Assembly (NCBI GenBank): GCA_002778195.1
Contig: PCDI01000001.1
Span: forward strand, 2,482,453 to 2,546,452
Length of the DNA stretch: 64,000 bases
Direction of reading: 5' to 3'
Origin: Raffaelea ambrosiae
Lineage: Eukaryota; Ascomycota; Sordariomycetes; Ophiostomatales; Ophiostomataceae
Under the pieces are notes generated by a model. It was not told the origin of the DNA. It saw nothing but the letters and a program-made list of their open reading frames with translations, and did no database searches. Positions within the stretch are counted from its first letter, which is position 1, and each line of letters starts with the position of its first letter. Below are positions 43,258 to 54,200 of this stretch, one piece after another. Both the position numbers and the translations under genes were made by a program.

Positions 43258-44049
43258 ATGGTTCTTGAAGGTAAACAACAGCAGCTCTCCTCTCCTCCTG
43301 CCCCGAATACTGCTGCGAGAGGCCAGTCTAGCTCACATCGTTTTGCCCGTATAGACCTGCAAGGCCTGAACGACTACACTGCCGGCCTCGAGAGCAGCTC
43401 TTTCTCGTCGCCCTCCATGGCAGCCCCGTATGACCTCACTATGAGCGTGTCTAGCAGCTCCACTAGCAACCCGGGCACGGTGTCGCCGAACGATCTGCTC
43501 CTGCAGGACCCGTTCTCGTCGGCTCCGAACTCGTCTGCGTTCACTGCCCTGACTTCCCCGTCTGAGTACAACGACTCTCCTTACAACTCGAGCTTTGATG
43601 TCTCTCCCAACTTCGGGTCTAGCGATCTCGACGTTGCGGGCAACGAGGCTTGGTTCCCGCTCTTTGCCCAAGACACTGCAGCCGCCCCTGCCCCTGCAAT
43701 CACCCCGGCTGCCGGCGCACAGGCGTCGCCTAGCACCGCAGCGGATGAGCTAGAGTCGGAGGTTGCCTCTCCACGGCGCAAGTCTGGCCATGCTCGAACT
43801 TCCTCCGTCTCCACCAAGCACTCCTCTACTTCTGGCGTCAACTCCCGTCGCCGTGACAAGCCTCTGCCACCCATCATTGTCGATGATCCCTCAGACACCG
43901 TCGCAATGAAGCGTGCTCGCAACACACTAGCCGCCCGGAAGTCTCGTGAGCGTAAGGCCATGCGGATGGAGGAGCTGGAGGAGAAGATCGCTCAGCTCGA
44001 GAAGGAGCGTGACCACTGGAAAGATTTGGCTCAGGGTCGCAAGGCTTAA
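43258..44049 (+). CDS. cpc1: Cross-pathway control bZIP transcription factor CPC1 (GCN4 orthologue)
   Basis: 263 aa from the first in-frame AUG (aaaATGGTTCTTG). The C-terminus is a GCN4-type bZIP (about 216-263): basic region MKRARNTLAARKSRERKAMR, then a short zipper ELEEKIAQLEKERDHWKDLA. Upstream are Ser/Pro/Asn-rich activation segments (TVSPNDLLLQDPF, NEAWFPLFAQD, the latter an aromatic and acidic motif typical of CPC1). It activates amino-acid biosynthesis genes during starvation. The reading frame stays open without an AUG back to 42247, about 1 kb, and encodes protein-like sequence (NVSFEQPPLRTISPQDFLVF; PQRDFVLFDSP). Published work on Neurospora cpc-1 describes such conserved extensions started at near-cognate codons, and CTG at 42661 is one candidate here. 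Translation should be controlled by uORF1 and uORF2. Confidence 0.93.
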   Translation: MVLEGKQQQLSSPPAPNTAARGQSSSHRFARIDLQGLNDYTAGLESSSFSSPSMAAPYDLTMSVSSSSTSNPGTVSPNDLLLQDPFSSAPNSSAFTALTSPSEYNDSPYNSSFDVSPNFGSSDLDVAGNEAWFPLFAQDTAAAPAPAITPAAGAQASPSTAADELESEVASPRRKSGHARTSSVSTKHSSTSGVNSRRRDKPLPPIIVDDPSDTVAMKRARNTLAARKSRERKAMRMEELEEKIAQLEKERDHWKDLAQGRKA

Positions 44050-44877
44050 CTTGAAGCCTCGGCCAACTCTCATTGTTCTGATTTGACAAGTTTCTTTCTG
44101 TGCTTGTTTGTTTTCGCGCGTCTCGCTGTTCGCGGGAGGGGAATATCAAAAGTTTCTTTTAGCTTGATCGAACTGGAGGAGGGCTGCCTTCTAAGGGACC
44201 TCGCGCCTCCTCTTTTTCTATTATATTATTGGATTGTTTTATTAGCTCGGGTCGTCACTACTGCGAGGTTTTTTTTTTTTTTACACAACCTTTTACCTGT
44301 ACCTCTTTTTTTACACTCGCAGTTATTCTCAGTTATCTTGTTGCCGTGTTTAACTATCTGCACGCAACTACAAGCAGCTCACACACCAAGAACAAACAAG
44401 TTGTTTTCTAGAATATATATCTATTGTGCCATACAGTGCATTGTGAAAGTGTTATGTGCTCATAGCCATGCCCCTTCTATTCCCAACAAGAGAGAGAGCT
44501 ATACCAGCTGCACATAATCAACCGTTTGGTGGTCATGTGACCTCTGGATATCAGCAAGGCGATAATGAGGCAGCCCAATGCAGTTTCGAGTACAATGTCC
44601 CGACGTCCGAGGATCAGTATGCAATGCAAGCATAACTCATTCCGCTGTAGGCTTTATCCGAACGGATTCGACTGCCACGTAGTATGGCTAGTACTGTAGT
44701 TACTTGACTGGCATCATCTTGACAAAACCACACATAGAATATAAATTGTCATCAGAAAAGCACAATTGTCTCCTAGTATTTTCCAAATTTGGATACTTCG
44801 TCATAGATTTTATTTTTATCTATCCTTGTTTTATTTTTTGTTTTCATTACTCATGCTCAGTTCGCAGCTCCACTTCT
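44050..44877. other. Convergent spacer between CPC1 and GCN20
   Basis: 828 bp of AT-rich 3' flanking sequence shared by the two convergent genes. No ORF of interest. Confidence 0.6.
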
Positions 44878-47357
44878 CTAGTGAGCCTTCACCACACCAG
44901 CTGCGTTCGCCTGCGCAGCAATTCTCTTCTTGTACTGCTGGACATCGCCTGGGAATTTCTCCACGGTGCCGCCGTCACACACCCACAGGCTCTTGCACAC
45001 GGTCTGCAGCATGGTCACGTCGTGGCTGACCATCAGCACACCGCCCTGGAAGTTGTTGAGCGCGTCGGCCAGCGCGTCCATGGCCTCGATATCCAAATGG
45101 TTGGACGGCTCGTCGAGGACGAGAATGTGCGGGTTGGTGAGGGCGAGACAGGCAAAGGCCACACGCGACTTCTGGCCACCCGACAGGACCTCCATCTTTT
45201 GCAGGCCCGTGGTGCCGGTGATGCCAAAGGCGCCGAGCTGCCGCCGGTAGTCCTCGTCGGTGCGGCCCGGGTAGTTCTTGGCCATGAAGGAGACGGCGGA
45301 CGTGGTGAGGTCCAGGGCGTCGACGTGGTGCTGCGCAAAGAAGCCGATGCGCAGGCGCGGGTGCATGGAGATCAGGCCGGTCAGGGGCTGCAGGCGGCCG
45401 ATGAGCAGCTTGAGCACGGTGGTCTTGCCGGCGCCGTTGGGCCCGACGATGCCGATGCGGGAGTCGAGCTGGACGTCGAGGTCGACGTTCTTGAGCAGGA
45501 TGTTGTCCTTGGCGTAGCCAAAGGTGACCTCGGACATCTGCACGATGGGGGGCGACAGCTTCTCGACGTCGGGGAAGCGGAAGTGCACGCTGTACTCGGT
45601 CTCGGGGGCCTCGAGCACGGGCATCTTCTCGAGCTTCTTGATGCGCGACTGGGCCTCGGACGACTTGGCGGCGTTGTAGCGGAACTTGTCGATAAAGGCC
45701 TGCAGATGGGCGCGCTGGGCCATCTGGTTCTCGTACTCGCGGCGGGCCGTCTTCTTGCGCTCCTCGCGCGTGGCGTAGAAGGAGTCGAAGTTGGCGCCGC
45801 GGTAGTAGTCGAGGCGCTCCGAGTGCTGGTGGATGATGTCGGTGGCGACCTCGTTGAGGAACGCGCGGTCGTGGGACACGACCAGCACGGTGCTCGGGTA
45901 GGTCTGCAGGTAGCCCGACAAGAAGGTGATGGACGGCACGTCCAGCATGTTGGACGGCTCGTCCAGCAGCAGCAGGTCCGGCTCGCAGAACAGCGCCCGC
46001 GCCAGCGCCAGACGCATGCGCCAACCGCCGGAGAACGTCTTGGTGGCAAACTGCTGCCGCTCGGTCGAGAAGCCCAGACCGGCCAGGATGCTGGCCGCCC
46101 GCGACTCCGCCTTGTCCGACTCCATCTCGGACAGCTTGGACTGCACGTCGCCGAGGCGCTGGTCCTGGGTTTCGCGGTCGCGGTCGAGCCGGACGGCGTC
46201 GGCCGACGTGTCGGCGAGGGATGACCGCTGGGCCTCGATTTCGGCCAGTAGTTGCGTGATTTCCTTGTGACGCGTTAGTCGAGTGCTGTGGCAAGAGCAT
46301 CGAAAAGGAAAGGGGAGGGGGCAAGAGAATAGCAGTCCAACTTACGGCTTGCTCCTTGAGCAGGAATTTCCGCCAGACATCGGCGTCGAGGACGGCCTGC
46401 AATGCAGATGTGTCGTCACCAGTAATCTAAACAAAAAAAAAAAGAATTAGAAAATTAGCAAATGCTCCGTAGCCCTTGACCTCCAGCCTCCTTCCTCCCT
46501 TTCCTGTTCGTTCGTACCTCTTGCTCGACGTGGAGAATGGAAATGTGCGTGGGCACGGGCAGCTCACGACGAGACAGGGCCCGCAGCAGCGTCGACTTGC
46601 CGACACCGTTGTGGCCGACCAGGCCGTAGCGGTGGCCGTAGGCCAGGGACAGGTTGGTGTCGCTGAGGATGCGGGTGCCGGCAATGTTGACGTCGATGTT
46701 GTCGAGCTTGATGTCCTTGGGCTTGCCGGCCTGGGCGGCGGCGGCGGAGCCGAGCTGCAGCGGGTTGACGGCCATGTAGAACTCCTCGTACGACTGGGCG
46801 GCGTCGGGCTGGTTGAGCAGGCGCGAGGCCTCGTACTCGACCGTCTTGAACTGCTTCTTGTTCTGCTTGGCGGCAATCTTGCGCTCGGCCTTTTCCAGCT
46901 TCTTCTTGTCCACCTTGGACTCGACCTTGCGCGAGTTGGTCGACTCCAAGTCGACGCCGCCCGACGCCACCGCCAGCGTCGACGACATGTTGCGCTGCGC
47001 GCCCACCTGGAACGTCTGGTCCAGCCGCCGCACCGCCGACGGCGCTGTCCGCCCGCCGCCACTGCCGTCCGCGCCGCTGCCGGCCGCCGACTCGGCATAC
47101 CGGTCCACCCACTTGCTGACGAGCTTGGTGATGCGGTCCCGCACAGCGGCGTTCTCGCCGTCGCCCGAGGCGGACAGCAGCAGGTCCGTCACAGTGGTGG
47201 CGGCCTCGGCCAGCGGGAGAGACCCGTCATTGGCGGCCTCGTCGTCTCCGGCGCCGTCGCCGGACCACGTGTTCGACGCATGGGTGAGATACCCCACCGA
47301 GTACTCGGAGACCACTGGGTCGATGTTGGGCAGGAGAGCCCTGAGTTCGGTTTCCAT
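44878..47357 (-). CDS. gcn20: ABC-F ATPase GCN20 (positive regulator of Gcn2 signalling)
   Basis: Exons 47357-46518, 46426-46346 and 46263-44878, phase 0 at both joins, 768 aa (yeast Gcn20 752). The N-terminal ~200 residues are the Gcn20-specific region that contacts Gcn1 in yeast. Two ABC cassettes follow: Walker A GHNGVGKST (about 246), signature FSGGWRMRL (about 384) and Walker B LLLLDEPSNMLD (about 403). The second has GPNGAGKTT (about 580), LSGGQKSR (about 665) and LVLDEPSNHLD (about 690). The ABC-F linker of charged helices (REERKKTARREYENQ) lies between. No membrane segments. With Gcn1 on the ribosome, Gcn20 helps uncharged tRNA activate Gcn2 kinase, which raises CPC1/GCN4 translation. 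The neighbouring gene is CPC1, the output of that pathway. Confidence 0.95.
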
Positions 47358-50300
47358 TCCGGGTGGTCGTCCACAGGGGGGGGGGTGGCAGAGGAGGGCC
47401 GTCTCGAAACGAGAACAAAGAAAGAAAGAAACACGCCGGGGGGTGTACGTGCAGCAGACGTTGGTGCTGCTATACGAAGAGGTTGTGATGAAGATGCAGC
47501 AGTGGGTGATGATAGCAAATTTGATAGCACGTGAGGGGCAGTGGGGACCTGGGCGTGTCAGGCTCCGTATCTTCCAAGGCCCCGCCCCGTTTTTAAGATA
47601 AATATGCAGGTAAGCTGACAGCCTGTTGCGGCAGCCGCCCTGAAATCCACTGCGATCCCTGAACAGCAACGACGCCTCCGCGGCAGTCTCCTTTCGTTTT
47701 CTCGTATACCAACTATTCATCCACGACTAGAGTCTGTGTGCCAACGGCGCCGTCTGCGTGCCTGTGCCCGGACTCTCTCCGCAGGCTGTGTCCCTCGTTT
47801 GCGGGATGCGAGTGGCGTGTGCGAGCGCCCCCTTTTGGGGTCGGACTGATGGGCTGTGACAGCTTGATTGTTGGGCGTACGAGCTCTCAATAGAAGCAAG
47901 ATACAGGGGCCGGTTTTGCGGGTTTTTGCGGGCGGATGGCGTTCGCCCATGCAGCGTCGAGGGAGGGAAATAGGGCCAAGCTTGCCGTCAGGGCTATTGG
48001 CGGGCTGGTGCAATAGTGCTCTTCCCGTGTAATAATACATGGCAATACTGCGTAGCTGCTAAGCCTGGCAATCTAAGTTTTAGCCGCGTCGACGGCCATT
48101 GGCCATGGGCTCCGCAGGACTACAGGGCGTTCTTCCCGTGTCCTTCTGCGTGTGCTTCGATGAGGAGCTCCTGCGGACCACCCTGGCTCGCGGGCTGCAG
48201 CTTTAAATTGAAAATGGGACCCGTCTCTGGAAGATACGAGTTCTCCTACATAGTATGAGAACAGGCCAGAACAGGCCAGGACGAGACCACAAAGCCCACC
48301 TGCTCCCTGGCTGTTGGTTTGGATGGCTCCTTCGTAGCAGGCGGCCTTGCTCGTGCTCGGCACTGGGAAGTGCCTAGATGCCTTCTGGCCGTGCCGGAGG
48401 CGTTGGTGCAGGCCAGGGGCACACTCATGGCATCTCTGTGTTGGCAGCGTGCTGCTGACGAATCTCCACGAGGTCCAGCTGTGTCACCGAAGCTCGGCTT
48501 TTGGCACACCTACATAGTACAATATCCAGTTATACGTAACTCACTAGTTTGCAAATAGGCCCTTTTTAGGATCCTTTTTAGGGAAGTTACGCATTGCTTC
48601 TTGTCCACGTGAAAAGCCTCAGGGCACAGTGGCGAGAACCGAAAAGAGGGGAAAATAGGGGCGCAAAGCAGAGGAATCGATGGACAAAGTTGAATGACGG
48701 AATGCCCATTGCTGCTGCTGCCCTTTCCAAGCTCGCTTCGGAGATGACGCGACACCAACACCCAGAAAAAGATGGCTGACCAAGAAAGGCGCGCTGCTGG
48801 TCGCAGTGTCTGATTATGGCTGACCCAGCCAGCAGGGATCAGCGTGTCGCGTGTCCAGCCAATGGCCGCGTGCCGTATTCTGGCTTTGGTCGGGTTGCCT
48901 CTACCGCCGCCAGCCAATCAGCGGCCACAGCTGCCCTCTGTCTGCGGCAAAGCTCATCCCAACCTGCATGCGCGAAGGAGGAACCAGAGAGCAGCCCATA
49001 CGAGTAGAGCTGCCCCCCCCAGAAACTCGTTGGAATGGCGAATTTTCTAGATGGCGACATGGCAGATGGAACCAACGGCCGGTAGTCTCATCTCCCGCGC
49101 GATCGCTGCAATTTCCCGGTGACGCCAGCGCTTAAGAGTAAGAGAAAGAGAGAGAGAGAGAAAGAGAAACGCGGTCTGCGAAGACGAGAAACGAAACGAA
49201 ACGAAGCCGCCAATCAAGACGCAAACTCGCAAATGCGCAAATAGTACGGCCGACTCGAGCCGTCTCTGCACATCAACAACGGTACGCTACTGTGAGGGAG
49301 CGAACGGTCTGGGACCGGCCAATCCTTCGCTGGACGGCAGTGGCGAAGTTGGGCTGCTGGTGTCTTTGTTGGGGGATGTCTGTCTGCTGTGCTTCTGGTC
49401 CGGTTGCGCTGGTCTGTGTGTGCGGAGACGTGTGAGCAGCCATCTTGGTTGCCCTGTGCTTGTGCTTGTGCATCCCAGGGGCTCTCAATATTTGTGCTCG
49501 CTGGCCATAGCTTTCCATGGCTTGCTACGCCTCCTGGATGCTGCTTGCGCGCCGCTTCTGCTGCCAGCCAGCGTGGTGTGACTGGGTGCCGGTGAAACGC
49601 TCACAGGCTGACGCTGCATGTTCCTGCGTTCTGAGCAACCCTGGCGCGTGGATGCAATGTCTGGCAGCCGGCGTGCAGAATGCTCACCGACCTAAACCAC
49701 ATACCACCATATCTTACCCAGTTACAGCATACACGCCCCTGCCTGAATGCTCGTGGGTGTCCTACTATACACTCGCTCCCCTTGCGTGTTTTTCTTTTCT
49801 TTAGTCTTTGTTCTCGATGCATTCTTGTTTGCTTCGTTGCTGATCTTCAAGTGCCGGACACCAGCGGAGCCGTCTCGCAGACCGGGCAATCTGTGCGGGA
49901 AACTAGTCCCGTGGACCTCCTGGGGCTGTTGGATAGGGAAATACATATCTTAAGCGTCTTTCTAAGTCATACCATGTCGACCCGTGGTCCATTGATAGAA
50001 GCCGTCCGTTAAGAACGCAAAGGGGGGGAAGCAGCAGCAGACCCCACACCAATCCAACGTCTTTGACACGACCGGAAATCCTATCACAGGCTATTTTAGA
50101 ATTGGCAAGTTTCTGAACCCACCCATCCCTCGCAATGTGCAGCAATTGCCAGACAAAACACACACACACAAAAAAGGCAAGAGGCCCGCGCTTTACACGG
50201 CACCCACTCTGGCCAATTTCTCCGAAGAAACAAACGTACTGTGCAAAGAGGACGGGGAACGCGGGAGGACACATGCTGGTGGGTTGTGAGGAAGCACGGG

Positions 50301-50589
50301 GCACAAGCACAACCAGGAAGAGCGAGAAAGGAAGCAAGAAGAGAAGCGGCTGCATCGTATGCAAGAAGCAGAAAACGGACTGAAAGAGAAAAAAACGGAC
50401 TGGAAAGCCCTATGCCGCGTGAACGCGGCTTACTTACGAGCCGGTTCACAAGATAGGAGAGCAAGGCAACAATCCGGTCAATTAACTACATGGGTTTTTT
50501 GGGTATTTAGCCATGGACGCTGACTCTACGGTTCCAACTGGGCTCAACTGGGTTCAACTGGGTGCAACGGGGCTGTAGCTGTGATCAAC

Positions 50590-50636
50590 TGCGGTCCCAA
50601 TTGTGGTCCCAGTTGTGGTCCCAGTTGTGGTCCCAA
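50590..50636. repeat. 12-bp tandem repeat TTGTGGTCCCAG, about four copies
   Basis: Near-perfect dodecamers, directly preceded by CAACTGGGT-type repeats (about 50535-50570). Confidence 0.85.
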
Positions 50637-51182
50637 CGGGTTGCTGTTCGTCCCGTCCTGGATCAATTGGCCTTCTGGATTGGCTGGCCCGGCTGACCTG
50701 CCCCCTTTTCCATATCCGTCGGGACCAGGTTCCCCTTTGCTCGATTTTGCTCGATTTTGCTCGATTCGAGGCTGGCCAGGCAAGGGAGAGAGTCTGGAAG
50801 CCTAGCCTCCCTTCCTGTGCTGCCCTCGCTGCTGCCCTCACGCCCGGTGGCTCGGCCGCAACCATTGTCACCTCGTTCGTCTGTGTTGCCCGTCCATCTG
50901 TGCAACCTAGACGCGTCTGCCTGTGAGCTGTCGGGTGGCAGCACCAATTTCGGCAACGGCTCCTGGCAGACGGATGGGGGAGGGAGCGGGGGTCCTTGTC
51001 CAGACAGCAGGCCATCGCGATGGCAGCCTGCTCCTGCTCCCGGACTTTGTTTTTAAATTTTCGGGGGGGGGGGGGCTTGTTTAGACAGCTTGCTTGGACC
51101 TGCCTCCTTCTGCTTGTGCACCCAACACCCGGAGGAGCAGGCGAGAATGCCAGGCTTCCCATCCCGAGGTAGCATCAACAAG

Positions 51183-51204
51183 GAGAGAGAGAGAGAGAGA
51201 GAGC
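51183..51204. repeat. AG dinucleotide repeat
   Basis: About eleven GA units in noncoding sequence. Confidence 0.9.
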
Positions 51205-54200
51205 GCGTGGGAAAAGAGAGCTGCTCTCCACAGCGGGTCTGCGTTGCCGCAGGTGTGCTCGCGCCGCCGGTTTCTTGTATATTGGAATATTGACGTTTTC
51301 AGTACATACGAGGTGTGGCCAAGATGCACAATGAACCACGGTGTAAAAATAACATGCTACATACTATGCAATAGACACAAAAGAGAACAAACGAACAGGA
51401 CATACTACACACACAGCATCCTACTCCTCGTACGCCCATACGTAAGATGCATCCCTACTCGCACATCTTGCACAACCGAAAATGCACCCTCGGCCAACAG
51501 CATCGCCAGCAAAGCAAGGTGCTAAATATGGAGAAACTCTCAGAAACCTGGGCAAGACCTCGATTTTCGACACTAGTGCTGCATCTCCTTTCAAGATGTC
51601 TCCCGGGGTTTCTTCTGAGAAAACAAAGGGGAGCATACGCGTGTCGTAGTGGTCGAGACGTTGACGGTCTGTCGGTGAACTCTGCCCAGTAGGAGGAAGA
51701 GGGGAACGAGCAGGCATCTGGGATGACCCTTCACCAGACACCGCCAGCCACCGCCGTCTGGGCATCCTGCCGCTTAGTTAGTTCTTTGCAGCGTATTGTC
51801 TCAACCTGGAGCAGAACTGTGCAGTTTATCCAAACGGACAGTCCGTTCACCTGGCGCCCCTGTCCATAGCACATGCATCTTATTACTATCACAATCAAAG
51901 CGCCCTGCAAGCAAAAAATAGAAGAAAAAAAACCGCCCGGATACTTCTCGCGTTGGGCAGCGGGAACGGCGAGGAGGAGAGAAGGCCCCCCGGCTCTCTG
52001 TCCATGTTCAAGAGCAGGGCTCGTTTGCCAGGCTTCCTTGCCGCGTTCTTGTGACACGCTGCAAGTTGAAGGGTTGTTGGAACGAGACAAGGCAAAGGAA
52101 GAAAGGGAAGAAAAGCAAGAAACGGCCAGGATGGAAGAGGAACAAAGAGAAATGATGGAAGCAGAGAAAGCACAAGAGATACGAGCCGACAGGAATCCCT
52201 TTGCCCAAGTGCAGAGGCCCTCGCCTCCATGGCACAGGGACCCCCCCGTTAGGCTGCGTAAGATACAGACTGGGCAACCTTGGTTCAGCAACCCACTAGC
52301 TTGGAGGCGTTTCTTGCTAGATGAGGTTTGGGGAACCCGTTATGGTGAGATATTGGGAGCTTGGCTAGCTACCTATACAGAGCGTGCATTTTGTTGTCTG
52401 CAGGCGGCGGAGGACGATCCTGCCTCTTTTGCGATTCACGGGGGGGCAGATCTGCAGTTGCAGGGTCTATTGCATACATAGTACACTGTAGCAAGCAGTG
52501 GGTAGTTCACAACCAGTTTTGGGAGCCGTTGTTCGACCCGAATGGTCGGGGAAGGCAAGCCGAAAGACAATATGGAAGAAGAGAAAAGAGGGAGAAAGAA
52601 AAAAGCAAACATATTTAAGACAGAAAAAAAAGAGAAAAAAAAAAGAAAAAAAAAACCTTGCATGCGGCATCGTCAGGACCACAATATGTAAATAGCTCTG
52701 CATGCATGCAGGCTCATATGGGATGTGCCACCCGCAGAGACGGCGCTCGTGGTCGCTGCGGACGCAACGTCGTATATTACAGAAGAACCAGCGAGAGGAA
52801 CCAGCGAGGAGTTGTCGACTGATGACTGATGCGTGAGCAAAGAGCCCAATGCAGCGCGCCAATGCATCACCTGTACTATGTAAGATACGGGCATGACGGA
52901 ACACCAGCTGCCGCGAAGTGAAGACGTCAACACTCGCAGAGAGTTTTTCAATTCTCTGCCGGCCGCCCCGACACCATTTGACGGGGTTCCTATCCGCAAT
53001 TGGACCCAGGAGAGAGCAAAGAGCGGCGGGCTCGTTTCCAAGGAACCAGCTAATAGCATGCGCAATTTCCTGGAAAAGAGAGCTTCTTGTTATGGCATCG
53101 TACCTTTGATCTCGGTCCTTGCTGCTGTCTGCCCCCGTCTCAATCTGCTCCAGACCCCCGGTAAGGAGGCGGAGAAGAGAGAGACAGAGAGCGCGCTGAG
53201 ACATGGGCAACAAGGGGGGAAAAAGAAAGGAAGGATAAAAAGGCCCCCAAAGAAACACATAGAGACAAAAGTACTCCGGTACTAGAGGTGGAGAATTTTT
53301 TTATTTTTTTACCTTGTTTTATTTTATTTTTTATTTTTAAAATTTCCTTTCTGGCTGCGGCAAAGTGGAGCGGCGTTACAGACACTGCACTCGGTCGTCT
53401 TTTTTTTTCTCAGCTGCCAGACGCCGGTTCCCTGCCAGTCTGCCCGCACCTCCGCTAGACTCGTTCAGGGCAAGATGCTCCCGATGGCGGTGCTAGGCCT
53501 GAGCTGAAGGAGGAAAAGAGAAGGGAAGGGAGACGAGTGGAAACGAGGGAACCCAGAAGAAAGAAGAAACAGGACCGAAAGACAGGAATGAGACAAACGG
53601 GGAGCGGGAAGACGAGCAGGGGGGAACATTGCCATTTCCCCCTCTGTCTCTCTCGCTGCTGACGACAGGCTCCTTTTGTCTTGACGAATTTACGCCGAGG
53701 GCCGTCATCCCAGAGTGGATATATCTTGGTACGAGAGGTTGCGAGATATTGGATCTGCTGTGCACCTATGCGGTGTCCCAGAGGCGTCAATCGGCCGTGC
53801 AATGGCTGACGGCAGCCCGGGCAAGGCTCGCGTGCATGTACTCTGCACAGAGCAGTCATTGAATTGTTCCTGCGAGGAGGATTTGCGTATGCGTTCCGCT
53901 TCGGGGAGCAGCCCCCCGGGGTGCTGGCGCTCCTGGTGGTGCAGTCGTGCGCGGCGGTTAAGCTCAGGGCACACCTGCATCTTCGGCTCTCTCGACCAGC
54001 TAGCATCGTACCCGAGTGCTCCCCGAAATGACCAGTCACTTCTTGGACTGACTGGAACAGAGGAGGGCAACCAGTCCGTCTCCCGAGGAATACTGGAATT
54101 GAGGTAAGATACGCAGCAAGGGACTGGGGCGGGTGGACCGAACGACAGTGGGTTTTGACTCATTTACAAAAAAGGGACCTCGAAGCAGGAAGATGAGACA

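Noticed and set aside
44704..46224. 506-codon plus-strand frame opposite GCN20
   Set aside because: Antisense shadow of a well-supported ABC-F gene. The translation is Val/Gly/Leu/Ala-rich without motifs.
51873..52481. 202-codon ATG ORF as an annotated gene
   Set aside because: No homology that I recognise. The composition shifts abruptly along its length, and antisense ORFs cover most of it. Kept only as a candidate in the findings.
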